In this document: piece after piece, positions 41,843 to 51,186 of the stretch
Layout of the letters: each line of letters opens with the position of its first letter
Position numbering within the stretch: position 1 is the stretch's first letter
NCBI RefSeq assembly: GCF_039524395.1
Contig: NZ_BAAAGO010000042.1
Length of the DNA: 64,000 bases
Source: Micropruina glycogenica
Lineage (GTDB): Bacteria; Actinomycetota; Actinomycetes; Propionibacteriales; Propionibacteriaceae
Reading direction: 5' to 3' (one strand)
Notes under the pieces: model-generated
Database searches by the model: none
Told to the model about the DNA's origin: nothing
The model's input: the letters and a program-made list of their open reading frames with translations, nothing else
Translations under genes and position numbers: made by a program

Positions 41843-43648
41843 ATGGCGGACCCTCACGTCGACCAGTACCGTTCGGCCATGGACGCCCCTGCGCCGCGCT
41901 GGGCCCGGTTCGCCCCGGGCCTGCAGGTGCTGCTGCACTACGACCGCGACTGGTTGCGCGGTGACCTGCTCGCCGGTGTGACGGTGGCGGCTTATCTGAT
42001 TCCGCAGGTGATGGCCTACGCCGAGATCGCCGGGCTGCCGCCCATCACCGGCCTGTGGGCGATTCTTGCGCCGCTGGCCGTCTACGCCCTGTTGGGTTCG
42101 TCGCGGCAACTCTCGGTGGGCCCCGAGTCGACCACCGCACTGATGACGGCGGCCGGGCTGGGGGCGATGCTCGGCGCAGCCGGCGGCACCGCCCGCTGGG
42201 CCGACGTGGCCGCCGTCATGGCCATCGCCGTCGGGCTGGTGTGCCTGATCGGGTGGCTGTTCAAACTCGGCTTTCTGGCCAACCTGCTGTCGCGGCCGGT
42301 GCTGGTGGGCTACATGGCCGGCATCGCGGTGTTGATGATGACCAGCCAGTTGGGCAAGGTGACGGGCCTGCACATCACCGGCGACTCGGTGGCCGCCGAG
42401 TGGTGGTCGCTGCTCACGCAACTGGGCGCCGTCCACGTGCCGACCTTGGTGCTGGCGGCAGCGGTCGGGGCCGCTCTGGTGGCCTTTCGGCACTGGCTGC
42501 CCACCTGGCCCGGGCCGCTGATCTGCATGCTGGTGGCCGCCGGCTGCGTGTACTGGTTCGGGCTGGTCGACGCCGGTATTCGCGTGATCGGTGAAGTGCC
42601 ACAGGGGCTGCCGCTGCCGCGGGTGCCGAGGCTGGACGACGTCGCCGTGCTCACCCTGCTGCCCTACGCCCTGGGTATCGCCGTGGTGGGTTACACCGAC
42701 AACGTGCTGACCGCCCGGGCGTTCGCGGCGCCGAAGAAGCAGGCCATCGACAGCAATCAGGAGCTGTTGGCGCTGGGTGCGGCCAACGTGGTGAACGGAT
42801 TCACCAACGGCTTTCCGGTCAGCTCATCCGGCAGTCGCACGGTGATCGGCGACGCGATGGGCAGCCGCACCCAGTTGTACTCGCTGGTGTGCATGGTGAT
42901 GGTGTTCGCGGCGCTGCTGGTGCTCGGACCGGTGCTGGCGTGGTTTCCGGCGGCGGCGTTGGGTGCCCTGGTGATCTATGCCGCGTTCCGGCTGATCGAC
43001 GTCGCCGAACTGCGCCGCATCGCCGCGTTCCGGCGCAGCGAGCTGGTGCTGGCGCTGGTCACCACGCTCGGCGTGCTGGTGTTCGACGTGCTGGGCGGCA
43101 TCGGGCTGGCGATCGGGTTGTCTGTGCTCGACCTGATTCGGCGCATCGCCAGCCCGCACGACGGCGTGCTCGGTTACGTGCCCGGACTGGCAGGCATGCA
43201 CGATGTCGACGACTACCCGACCGCGACCCAGGTGCCGGGCCTCGTGGTGTACCGCTACGACTCGCCGCTGTTCTTCGCCAACGCTGAGGACTTTCTGACC
43301 CGCGCCATGCAGGCAGTGGACGCCGCCGACCCCGACTGCGCCTGGTTCGTGCTCAACGCCGAGGCCAACGTCGAGGTGGACCTGACCAGCGTCGACACCC
43401 TCGAAGCCCTACGTGAGCAGTTGGTGGGCAGAGGAATCACGTTCGCGATGGCGCGGGTGAAGTTCGAGTTGCGCGAGCAACTCGAGGCTGCCGGGTTCGC
43501 GCAGCGGGTGGGGGAGCAGTTCATCTTCGCGACCCTGCCGACGGCGGTGGACGCCTACGCCCGCTGGTACCGCGAGCAGACCGGCCATGCGCCGCCGGGG
43601 TTGCCGCTCCCGCCGACCCAGCCGGGCACGCCCGACGGTCAGATCTAG
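41843..43648 (+). CDS. SulP-family anion permease with STAS domain
   Basis: 601 residues. Hydrophobic part (about 30-430) includes GDLLAGVTVAAYLIPQVMAYAEIAGLPPITGLWA and SRQLSVGPESTTALM, the SulP signature region. NGFTNGFPVSSSGSRTVIGD is the second signature. The C-terminal STAS domain (about 455-570) has VVYRYDSPLFFANAEDF and ANVEVDLTSVDTLEAL. Substrates are sulfate, bicarbonate or related anions; it cannot be narrowed. ATG at 41843 or, 13 codons later, at 41879. Single gene after the Mrp operon. Confidence 0.93.
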   Translation: MADPHVDQYRSAMDAPAPRWARFAPGLQVLLHYDRDWLRGDLLAGVTVAAYLIPQVMAYAEIAGLPPITGLWAILAPLAVYALLGSSRQLSVGPESTTALMTAAGLGAMLGAAGGTARWADVAAVMAIAVGLVCLIGWLFKLGFLANLLSRPVLVGYMAGIAVLMMTSQLGKVTGLHITGDSVAAEWWSLLTQLGAVHVPTLVLAAAVGAALVAFRHWLPTWPGPLICMLVAAGCVYWFGLVDAGIRVIGEVPQGLPLPRVPRLDDVAVLTLLPYALGIAVVGYTDNVLTARAFAAPKKQAIDSNQELLALGAANVVNGFTNGFPVSSSGSRTVIGDAMGSRTQLYSLVCMVMVFAALLVLGPVLAWFPAAALGALVIYAAFRLIDVAELRRIAAFRRSELVLALVTTLGVLVFDVLGGIGLAIGLSVLDLIRRIASPHDGVLGYVPGLAGMHDVDDYPTATQVPGLVVYRYDSPLFFANAEDFLTRAMQAVDAADPDCAWFVLNAEANVEVDLTSVDTLEALREQLVGRGITFAMARVKFELREQLEAAGFAQRVGEQFIFATLPTAVDAYARWYREQTGHAPPGLPLPPTQPGTPDGQI

Positions 43649-43752
43649 GAGCCTGCTGAACAATCATGTCCCGGCTGCGGCGCACCCGGTCGGGATTCGA
43701 CAAGCTCAACCAGCGACATCAGCATGGTGATCATGCGCCCGCCCGACCGCCT

Positions 43753-43778
43753 CATACACATGCTACTGTATGTGTATG
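43753..43778. promoter_or_regulatory. Operator palindrome over the antitoxin start
   Basis: CATACACAT (43753-43761) and ATGTGTATG (43770-43778) are perfect 9-bp arms, 8 bases apart. A -10-like TACTGT lies between the arms (43764-43769), so RNA would begin near the ATG at 43776. Binding by the RHH antitoxin would block the promoter. Confidence 0.75.
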
Positions 43779-44042
43779 TCAGGGTTGGAACGGCGCGTCC
43801 AATTGCTACTCGATGCCGATCGCTACGAACGCATCGCCGCTGAGGCCAAGCGCACCGGGCACAGCCTGAACGCGGTGATTCGCGACGCCATCGACCTGTC
43901 GCTGCCGGCCGATCTCATGATGCGTAACTCGGCTTTGACCGCCTTTCTCGATCTGGTGGCGCAGGGGCCGGGCGAGACCGACGACTGGGCAGTGCTCAAA
44001 GAGCGGCCCGCGCTCGACACCGACGCCCGACTGTCGCGATGA
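43776..44042 (+). CDS. Ribbon-helix-helix antitoxin (VapB-like)
   Basis: 88 residues from ATG 43776 (an ATG two codons earlier is in frame but inside the operator). LERRVQLLLDADRYERIAAEAKRTGHSLNAVIRDAID is a CopG/RHH-type strand and two helices; the rest would wrap the toxin. Its stop overlaps the PIN gene start (ATGA), the standard toxin-antitoxin layout. The operator over its own start suggests strong self-repression and leaderless translation. Confidence 0.8.
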   Translation: MSGLERRVQLLLDADRYERIAAEAKRTGHSLNAVIRDAIDLSLPADLMMRNSALTAFLDLVAQGPGETDDWAVLKERPALDTDARLSR

Positions 44043-44443
44043 GGGTGTTCGTCGACACGTCAGTGTTGTTGCTGGCCGCGGGCATCGATCACCCGCTGCG
44101 CTCAGACTGTGTGGGCTTTCTGCAGCGCTGCCAACGCGACCTGGTCGAGGTGCACTGCAGTATCGAAGCCGTTCAAGAGTTTTCGTTCCACCGGCTCCGT
44201 CGAGTTGGGCGTCAGCAGGCGTTGCGTGAAACCGAGGCGCTGGTGCGCGCGGTTGTCACCCATCCATTCGACGACGAGGTATTGGCTCGCGCCCTGCAGT
44301 TGATGGCCGGCTCAACCATTCGGGGTCGCGACGCGGTGCATGCGGCCACGGCACTGCAGGCCGGCTTCGACCTCATCGTTTCGACCGACCCCGACTTCGA
44401 CGAGGTGCCCGGGATTCGGCGGCTCGCGCCGGGCGACGCTTGA
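44039..44443 (+). CDS. vapC: PIN-domain ribonuclease toxin
   Basis: 134 residues. Acidic residues of the PIN site are Asp6 (VFVDTSVLLL), Glu43 or Glu47 (SIEAVQEF), Asp98 (GRDAVHAATAL) and Asp117/119 (STDPDFDEVPG). Such toxins cut tRNA or rRNA when freed from the antitoxin. Its partner is the overlapping upstream gene. Not closely similar to the fragment at 3-305. Followed by a 630-base gap. Confidence 0.88.
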   Translation: MRVFVDTSVLLLAAGIDHPLRSDCVGFLQRCQRDLVEVHCSIEAVQEFSFHRLRRVGRQQALRETEALVRAVVTHPFDDEVLARALQLMAGSTIRGRDAVHAATALQAGFDLIVSTDPDFDEVPGIRRLAPGDA

Positions 44444-44873
44444 CAGCACGCCCGGCCGTCCAATGACCCGCCGAGCCGAGTGTGTACGGTGTGAAGTCGA
44501 GGCCCAGTGGGGTTTCACGAGACCGGCGGTGGAGCGTGTCCCAGCCCGTCCGTCGACAAATTGGGCGAGAAGTGTCGGACGCACCTGACACAGTCACGCG
44601 CATGGCTCGTCTCAGGTGCTGCTGCAGGTGTGCCCCGTCACCCTGGGCGGGGGGCGTCCGTTGTTGCCGTGCCGGCTTCGGCTGCAGCGGCGCAACGTTG
44701 AGCGCGACGGTCAGTTCACCGCGTTGCTGTTCGATTTGGTGGGCCCTGAACCGATCGCTGAACACGGCCACGCGTCCGGCCTGCTCGGGGCGATCGACGA
44801 GGCGCAGTCGACCCGCCGCTGACACGCCCGCGGCCGCCTCGGTGGCGAGGTTCGACGGCCTTTTGGACGTTTA
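44444..44873. other. Non-coding stretch between VapBC and rne
   Basis: About 430 bases; a few open frames of 60-150 codons exist on both strands but none has a ribosome site, conserved text or suitable composition. No repeat or hairpin of note. It may hold remnants too decayed to recognise. Confidence 0.5.
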
Positions 44874-44882
44874 TGGCATAAT
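44874..44882 (+). promoter_or_regulatory. Extended -10 promoter candidate for rne
   Basis: TGG-CATAAT is an extended -10 element in an otherwise GC-rich region; no good -35 is needed for this class. RNA starting near 44889 would have a leader of about 185 bases. Long rne leaders often mediate self-control by RNase E. Confidence 0.5.
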
Positions 44883-45073
44883 GACGCGCAGGACGAGCCC
44901 GCGCAGTGGGCTCACCCGATTCGGCTTTTCGAGGTGACAGCTCGATGCGCCGGCTCACTCGACCGCGACGCCAGACGACCGCGGGGGTGGGTGCGGTGCC
45001 GAATCCAGTCCACAGGCTTTGCCACTTCGGTGGCTACACGCGCGGCGCACCCCACGCCGCTGAAGGAGAGCAC

Positions 45074-47728
45074 ATGCTCGACGAAGAAACGCCCACATCC
45101 ACAGCCGACGACGCCTCTGCCGAGGTGGCCGCACCGCCGCGGCGCAGGCGCTCCGCGAGCCGTCCGGCCGGACCCCCTGCACCCGTGAGCGAGCCGGCTG
45201 CGAGCGCAGAACCCGAGGTTGCCGAGCCCCAGGCCGTCCAGCCCGACACCACCGAACCCGAGCCCGAGCCCGACGCCACCGATGTGGCCCTCGAGCTCGA
45301 GCCCGACGCCACCGACGTGGCCCTCGAGCTCGAAGCCGAACAGCCCATCGTCGTAGACCCCGAAGCCGACGAGACCCCGGCCGAGCCTGAGGCGAACGCC
45401 GAACTGCAGGCGGTTCCCGCCCCCGACGAGCGCGTCGAGCAGCCTGATGACGTTCCGTTCACCCTCGAGTTGCCGGAAGAGAAGCCCGCCCCGCGTCGAC
45501 GGCGCAGCACCAGCGCCGCAAAGGCGCCCGAGCCCGTCATCGAGGTCGTCGATGTAGTCACCGAAGCTGCCGAAACGCCCGCGCCGCTCAGCCTCGACGA
45601 ACTGCCGACCCTCGACGATCTGGCCCCGGCCGCTGCCGCACCACGGGCGCGCCGGCGCCGGGCCAAGGCCGAGCCGAAGCCCGAACCCGTGACCGACACC
45701 GACCCGATCGAAGAGACGCTCGGCGAGCTCACCCGCTCGGGCGCGCGCAGCCGGCGCACCAAGGTCGACGAGGCCGAGGCCGCCAAGGCGCTCGACGAAC
45801 TGGCCGCCATGATCGGCGGGCACGCAGAGCCCGAGGCCGAACTCGACGACGAGGTGGCCGATCCCACCGCGGTTCTCGACTCCGAACCGAACGCGGCCGC
45901 GGCCGACGAGAGAGCAGCCGACGCCGACGACGAACCGGACGACACCGACGCCGACGATACCGACGAGGGCAGCCCGCGGCGTCGTCGCCGCCGCCGTGGC
46001 GGTCGTCGCCGCCGCCGTGGCGGTAGCACCGAAACCGCCGAGGGCGACGCCGACGAGAACGACGACGACTCGTCCGAGGCCGACGACGAAGACGGTGCCG
46101 AGACCGCCGCAGAGGCCGACGGCGCCGAGGGCGACGCCGCCGAAGCGGGTGAGTCGACCGGGTCGACCCGCCGGCGTCGCCGGCGCCGCCGCCGTGGCGA
46201 AGACACCACGGGGGCCGAGGACGATCCGTCCGACGTCGTGGTGCGGGTGCGCGAACCTCGTCGCTCGCGCACGAGCAATGACGACGTCACCGGCATCGAC
46301 GGCTCCACCCGCATGGAGGCCAAGCGACAGCGCCGCCGTGAGGGACGTGCAGCCGGACGCCGCCGCTCACCCATCCTGTCCGAGTCGGAGTTTCTGGCCC
46401 GGCGCGAATCGGTCGACCGCAGCATGCTGATTCGCCAGGCCGACGACTACACCCAGATCGCGGTGCTCGAAGACGGCATTCTGGTCGAGCACTATGTCGA
46501 CCGGGCGTCCGCGGCGTCGATGATCGGCAACGTGTACCTGGGCAAGGTGCAGAACGTGCTGCCGTCGATGGAGGCCGCCTTCATCGACATCGGCCGCGGC
46601 CGCAACGCGGTGCTGTACGCCGGTGAGGTCGACTGGGACGCCTTCGGCGTCACCGGCGCCGACCGCAAGATGGAAAAGGTGTTCAAGTCGGGCCAGAGCG
46701 TGCTCGTGCAGGTCACCAAAGACCCCATCGGCGCCAAGGGTGCTCGGCTCACCGCGCACGTGTCGATTCCCGGCCGCTACGTGGTGTACTCGCCCAGCGG
46801 TCAGCTCTCAGGCATCTCGCGCAAGCTGCCCGAAGGCGAACGCAACCGGCTGAAGGGCATTCTCGAAGAACTGGTCGGCGACGCCGCGTCGGTGATCGTG
46901 CGCACGGCGGCCGAGGGGGCGTCCGAAGACGAGTTGGTGCGCGACGTCAACCGGTTGAAGGCCCAGTGGGAGGTCATCGAGAAGAAGGTGAAGGCCGGCA
47001 AGTCGCCCGAGCAGCTCTACGCCGAGCCCGACCTGACCGTTCGCATCGTGCGCGACCTGTTCACCGAAGACTTCGGCACGCTGATCGTCGACGGCAACGG
47101 CAAGGGCGAGGACGCGTTCGACACCGTCGACGCCTACGTCACCCACGTGGCCCCGCACCTGAAGGAGCGGCTGCAGCACTGGAACCGTGCCGAGCAGGGC
47201 GACCTGTTCGAGCAGCACCGCATCAACGAGCAGATCGCCAAGGCGCTGGAACGCAAGGTGTTTCTACCCTCTGGCGGTTCGCTGATCATCGACCGCACCG
47301 AGGCGATGACCGTGATCGACGTCAACACCGGCAAGTTCACCGGCACCAGTGGCAACCTCGAGGCCACGGTCACCTCCAACAACCTCGAGGCGGCCGAAGA
47401 GGTGGTGCGCCAGCTGCGGCTGCGCGACATCGGCGGCATCATCGTGATCGACTTCATCGACATGGTGCTGCCCGCCAACCGCGAGTTGCTGCTGCGCCGG
47501 CTGGTCGAGTGCCTGGGCCGTGACCGTACCCGCCATCAGGTGGCCGAGGTCACCTCGCTGGGCCTGGTGCAGATGACCCGCAAGCGCATCGGCACCGGTC
47601 TGGCCGAGGCGTTCACGGTGACCTGTGAAACCTGTCACGGCCGCGGCTACCACCGGCACGACACCCCGGTCGACACCCAGGCTCCGGCCGACGGGGGCGA
47701 CCGCGACCACGGACGCCGCCGCCGCTGA
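45074..47728 (+). CDS. rne: Ribonuclease E/G
   Basis: 884 residues from ATG 45074, with GAAGGAGAG just upstream. Residues 1-440 are disordered, alternately acidic (Asp/Glu) and Arg-rich, as in actinobacterial RNase E, where the scaffold part is N-terminal. The S1 domain starts near 482 (MIGNVYLGKVQNVLPSMEAA). The catalytic centre has DVNTGKFTG (about 748) and IIVIDFIDM (about 790) with the two metal-binding Asp. CETCHGRGY near 851 is the C-terminal zinc-link-like motif. It processes rRNA and mRNA. The usual rplU-rpmA-obg genes do not follow. Confidence 0.95.
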   Translation: MLDEETPTSTADDASAEVAAPPRRRRSASRPAGPPAPVSEPAASAEPEVAEPQAVQPDTTEPEPEPDATDVALELEPDATDVALELEAEQPIVVDPEADETPAEPEANAELQAVPAPDERVEQPDDVPFTLELPEEKPAPRRRRSTSAAKAPEPVIEVVDVVTEAAETPAPLSLDELPTLDDLAPAAAAPRARRRRAKAEPKPEPVTDTDPIEETLGELTRSGARSRRTKVDEAEAAKALDELAAMIGGHAEPEAELDDEVADPTAVLDSEPNAAAADERAADADDEPDDTDADDTDEGSPRRRRRRRGGRRRRRGGSTETAEGDADENDDDSSEADDEDGAETAAEADGAEGDAAEAGESTGSTRRRRRRRRRGEDTTGAEDDPSDVVVRVREPRRSRTSNDDVTGIDGSTRMEAKRQRRREGRAAGRRRSPILSESEFLARRESVDRSMLIRQADDYTQIAVLEDGILVEHYVDRASAASMIGNVYLGKVQNVLPSMEAAFIDIGRGRNAVLYAGEVDWDAFGVTGADRKMEKVFKSGQSVLVQVTKDPIGAKGARLTAHVSIPGRYVVYSPSGQLSGISRKLPEGERNRLKGILEELVGDAASVIVRTAAEGASEDELVRDVNRLKAQWEVIEKKVKAGKSPEQLYAEPDLTVRIVRDLFTEDFGTLIVDGNGKGEDAFDTVDAYVTHVAPHLKERLQHWNRAEQGDLFEQHRINEQIAKALERKVFLPSGGSLIIDRTEAMTVIDVNTGKFTGTSGNLEATVTSNNLEAAEEVVRQLRLRDIGGIIVIDFIDMVLPANRELLLRRLVECLGRDRTRHQVAEVTSLGLVQMTRKRIGTGLAEAFTVTCETCHGRGYHRHDTPVDTQAPADGGDRDHGRRRR

Positions 47729-48013
47729 CCCTGCTGGTGCACCAGCCCTCTCACTGGACGACAACGCGCGCTGTTGGTCCCCGACCGGGGGCCGTCGACG
47801 CGGTGCGAGCTGGACACTCCCTCGGCACGGCGCTACCGTCTTTTGCCATGTCTGTCATTCGTCGTAGCACCAGCGCCCGTCGCGGCGCGCTGCGGCGCGC
47901 CCCGATGAGCCTGTGGTTCCAACCAGGACGTGCCTGCACCAAGGCATGACCTGGGCGGCGACCGCACCCAGCGGCCGCGCCCACCCGACTCGACGCACGG
48001 AACAGACCCGACC

Positions 48014-48460
48014 ATGACCAACGCATCGTGGCGCGATGACGAACTTCGCGCCTTCTTCTCCGCACTGCGTGGCGGAGGCATCTTCTCTGCCGGCCCCGAC
48101 GACGACGCACGCGACCGGTTCATCGCGGCTGCCCGCCTGCGACTGGCGCCCGAGGTGCAGCGACGGCTGCTGACCGATGTCGGTGCCGTGACCGACGCCG
48201 ACGGTGTCGCCCGGGCCGCCCTCGACGTGCTCGAACGCGAGTTGTGGGGCAAGGCCGGTACGTGGCTGATGGTCACCGTCGACCCGTGGGGGCACCTGAC
48301 CGACCTCGTCGTGCGCGAGATCCGCGGGTCGTATCGGGCCACGGTTCGAGTTCGCACCGACCGCCGAGCGGTCAAGGCGATCGCCGAGGCCGCCCCGCAC
48401 GAGGGCGAATCCGAGGGTGATCAGCACGAAAGCGATGATCGGCCTGAGCAGCTCCGCTGA
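48014..48460 (+). CDS. Hypothetical cytoplasmic protein
   Basis: 148 residues from ATG 48014, no signal peptide or membrane helix. Helical N-terminal half (WRDDELRAFFSALRGGGIF, DRFIAAARLRLAPEVQRRLL, GVARAALDVLERELW) and a short middle with WLMVTVDPWGHLTDLVVREI, then a charged tail rich in Glu/Ser/Asp. The start resembles helical regulatory proteins but I do not recognise a family. Good codon use for a real gene. It lies between rne and the convergent CDF remnant. Confidence 0.6.
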   Translation: MTNASWRDDELRAFFSALRGGGIFSAGPDDDARDRFIAAARLRLAPEVQRRLLTDVGAVTDADGVARAALDVLERELWGKAGTWLMVTVDPWGHLTDLVVREIRGSYRATVRVRTDRRAVKAIAEAAPHEGESEGDQHESDDRPEQLR

Positions 48461-48510
48461 CCCGGACGGCAGCGATGGCCGTCCGGCACCGATTGAGACC
48501 CGGCGTTGGG

Positions 48511-49275
48511 TCAGTCGGCCGCCAGCGCCGGGTTGGTGGTGAGTTCGATGGTCGGCCACACCAGCAGTCCGAGGGCGTCGAGCCGCTCGGTGATCGCGAG
48601 CCGGACGGCGTCCTCCTCGTCGACCTGCCACTCGCCCTTCGCGACGATGAAGTCGACCTCCACGTACAGGCGTTGCCCCAGCTTGGTGGAGCGGATGGTC
48701 GGTGGCGGCAGGGTGGACGCCCTCGCCGGCGTCAGCGCATCACCCAGGCCGTCGGCCACCGCGGCGGCGATGCGCCCGCGCAGGGCTTCGTCCGGCGACG
48801 CTTCCAGCAACTCGCGCACGCCGTCGCGAGCCAGGCCGACCGCCATCGGCGCGATGCCGGCGCACGCGATCAGCACCAGAATCGGATCGACCAGGCCGGC
48901 CAGCTGCGGGCATCCCGTCGTGGTCAGGCCGATGGCCACCACACCCCCGACGGCCACCACTGCACTCAGTGCGGCGCCTGCACGCCATGAGACCACCTCG
49001 GCCCTGGCTGGCGCCGACACCCCCGCGGCGGGGCGAACCAGCAGCCCACACCACCACCGATGCCAGCCCCGAGGCGACCCCGTACAGCAGCACCGAAAGC
49101 GCGGCCGCACCCGATCCGCCGTCCAGCAGCACGGTGATCGCGTCGACGGCGCCGTAGACCAGAGTGCCCAGCAGTGCTCGCCCCTTGCAGCGACACGGCC
49201 GGCGGTGTGGCGGAGTGCCGTCCGAACGGGTATTCGGGTGACGGAGTGGGGTCAGCGTAACGTCGCCCACTCCGA
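48511..49275 (-). pseudogene. Cation diffusion facilitator, truncated and frameshifted
   Basis: The reading needs three frames: PTPSPEYPFGRHSATPP (about 49190-49275), then ALLGTLVYGAVDAITVLLDG and LSVLLYGVASGLASVVVWA (about 49035-49190), then SWRAGAALSAVVAVGGVVAI, LVDPILVLIACAGIAPM and the dimer domain STKLGQRLYVEVDFIV to the stop. These match an actinobacterial CDF transporter in order. The first two helices are missing, since only about 20 bases separate it from the DUF445 gene upstream. So it lost its start and gained at least two shifts. Confidence 0.75.
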
Positions 49276-49308
49276 GGTGTGAGCCGACCGCGGCATCCAG
49301 TCGGGCGC

Positions 49309-50568
49309 TCAGCCGACCACCAGGCTGACGGCGTGAATCGCCAGGCCGGCCAGGCAGCCGACCACCGTGCCGTTGATCCTGATGAACTGCAGGTCGCGGC
49401 CGACATGCAGTTCGATGCGCCGGGCGGCCTGCCGGCCGTCCCAGCGTTCGATGGTGTGGCTGATCACGGTCGACAACTCGGCTCCGTAGGTGCGCACCAC
49501 GAACGCCGCCGCGTCTTCGAGGCGCGCCTCCAGGTTGCCGCGCAGTGCGTCGTCGTCGATCAGCGAACGTCCGAACCGCTGCACCGCCCGGGTGGCTCGG
49601 TCTTTGAAGGCCGATGATTCCGCGGCCAGGGCACCGTCGAGCGAGGCCCGCACCGTCTGCCACAGCTCCACGATGGTTTCGGCCGTCTGCGGGTGCTCCA
49701 GCAGCCGTACCTTGAGCCGCTCGGCCCGCTCGGCCACGGTGGGGTCGTGCTGCAGGTCGTCCGCGATCGTGCGCAGCAGGTCGTCCAGGGCGGCCCGGGT
49801 GGGGTGCTCACGCTCGGACCTGATCGCCCACAACCATTCCAGGGCCTGGTCGTAGGTCCACTTCACGATGCGCCGGTTCACGAAGCCGGGTGCCCAGCGC
49901 GGCGCCCGCTCGCCCACGATGCCGTTGAACACGTCGGGGTGCCGGCGCAGCCAGTCGTGCACCTCGATCACCACCAGGTCGACCAGGCCGCGATGCGCGC
50001 CGTCGTCGACCACGGCGCCGAGCAGGTCACCCAGAGCCCCGGCCAACGGTTCGGACGCCAGTCGCGGCACGATCACCTCGCCCACCAGGTGTTTCACGTC
50101 GTCGTCACCCACCTGGGCCAGGGCCGTCCGTGCCACCCGTGACGCTTCGGCCACCACCCTGGTTGCGTTCGCGTCGTGCAGCAGCCACGCGCCCAGCCGC
50201 AGCCCGACCCTGGTGGACGCCATCCGCTCGCGCACGATCTCTTCGGTGAGAGAGTTCTCGGTGAAGAAGTCCTGCAGGTTGCGGGCGATCTCGTTCTTGC
50301 GGGTCGGAATGATCGCCGTGTGCGGAATGGGCAGACCCAGCGGGTGGCGAAACAGCGCGGTGACCGCGAACCAGTCGGCCAAGGCACCCACCATGGCCGC
50401 CTCGGCGCCGGCGTTGACGAACCCCCACACACCCTGATCGGCCACGCGCAGGGTGGCGAGGTAGACGATCGCCGCAATCAGCAGCAGAGACAGGGCGATG
50501 CCCTTCATGCGCCGCAGCCGTTGGGCACGTCCTTGATCCACGGCCGACAAAGAGGCGGTGAACGTCAC
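49309..50568 (-). CDS. DUF445 family membrane protein
   Basis: 419 residues. The N-terminal helices (IALSLLLIAAIVYLATL) and GAEAAMVGALADWFAVTALFRHPLGLPIPHTAIIPTRK are the family signature; a long helical soluble part follows, and a final helix (VGCLAGLAIHAVSLVVG) re-enters the membrane. Function unknown (YjiN-like). Divergent from the TM2 gene; complete. Confidence 0.88.
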   Translation of the reverse strand: MTFTASLSAVDQGRAQRLRRMKGIALSLLLIAAIVYLATLRVADQGVWGFVNAGAEAAMVGALADWFAVTALFRHPLGLPIPHTAIIPTRKNEIARNLQDFFTENSLTEEIVRERMASTRVGLRLGAWLLHDANATRVVAEASRVARTALAQVGDDDVKHLVGEVIVPRLASEPLAGALGDLLGAVVDDGAHRGLVDLVVIEVHDWLRRHPDVFNGIVGERAPRWAPGFVNRRIVKWTYDQALEWLWAIRSEREHPTRAALDDLLRTIADDLQHDPTVAERAERLKVRLLEHPQTAETIVELWQTVRASLDGALAAESSAFKDRATRAVQRFGRSLIDDDALRGNLEARLEDAAAFVVRTYGAELSTVISHTIERWDGRQAARRIELHVGRDLQFIRINGTVVGCLAGLAIHAVSLVVG

Positions 50569-50726
50569 CCACCCAGGATTTCAGTCGAGACCGCCGGCCC
50601 GCCAGCCAGTTCGTCGAGCCTGAGGGCTGCGTGCCGTCAACGGCGCCCGGTTCGGGATTCGTGCAGTCGGCTCCAGCGAGAAGCGCACCGCCTAAGCTGA
50701 GCGCGAACGTCGCAGGAATGAGCATC

Positions 50727-51164
50727 ATGAGCCAGAATCCATACCCGCCCACGCAACCCGAGCCGCAACAGCCCCTGCCGGGCCAGCAGTATTCGCCCTA
50801 CCAACAACCAGGCCCACCGCCTCAGCAGTACTACCCGATGTACCCGCCGCAGCAGCCGGCCTACGGCATGGCGCTGCCGCAGGCGAATCCGTACGCGCCA
50901 CAGGCGCTGGCCCCGTACGGCATCGATCCGCTCACCGGAGTGCCGTACTCAGACAAGAGCAAGTTGGTGGCCGGCGTGCTGCAGATCTTTCTGGGCGGCC
51001 TCGGCATCGGACGGTTCTACCTCGGCAACGTCGGCATGGCGATCGCCCAGATTCTGGTCACGTGGATCACCTTCGGGTTCGGAGGTCTGTGGCCGCTGAT
51101 CGACGGCATCGTGCTACTCACCGGGCACCCTCGCGACCGCGCCGGACGGCCCCTGCGGCCCTGA
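50727..51164 (+). CDS. TM2-domain membrane protein with Pro/Gln/Tyr-rich N-terminus
   Basis: 145 residues. The first about 80 are Pro-Gln-Tyr rich (NPYPPTQPEPQQPLPGQQ and PPQQYYPMYPPQQPAYG), then KSKLVAGVLQIFLGGLGIGR starts the TM2 pair of helices with FYLGN and LWPLIDGIVLL. Function unknown; TM2 proteins are membrane-embedded and often multimerise through the tail. The ATG at 50718 is an alternative but sits on top of the AGGA site, which is well placed for 50727. Confidence 0.8.
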   Translation: MSQNPYPPTQPEPQQPLPGQQYSPYQQPGPPPQQYYPMYPPQQPAYGMALPQANPYAPQALAPYGIDPLTGVPYSDKSKLVAGVLQIFLGGLGIGRFYLGNVGMAIAQILVTWITFGFGGLWPLIDGIVLLTGHPRDRAGRPLRP

Positions 51165-51186
51165 GCGGCTCGGCCACTGACCTGGC

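Noticed and set aside
44616..44822. Short frame between VapBC and rne (MLLQVCPVTLGGG...)
   Set aside because: No family, weak start and no neighbour relation.
47848..47949. Small Arg-rich frame of 33 codons after rne (MSVIRRSTSARR...)
   Set aside because: No ribosome site and no way to tell it from chance in GC-rich DNA; kept only as a note.
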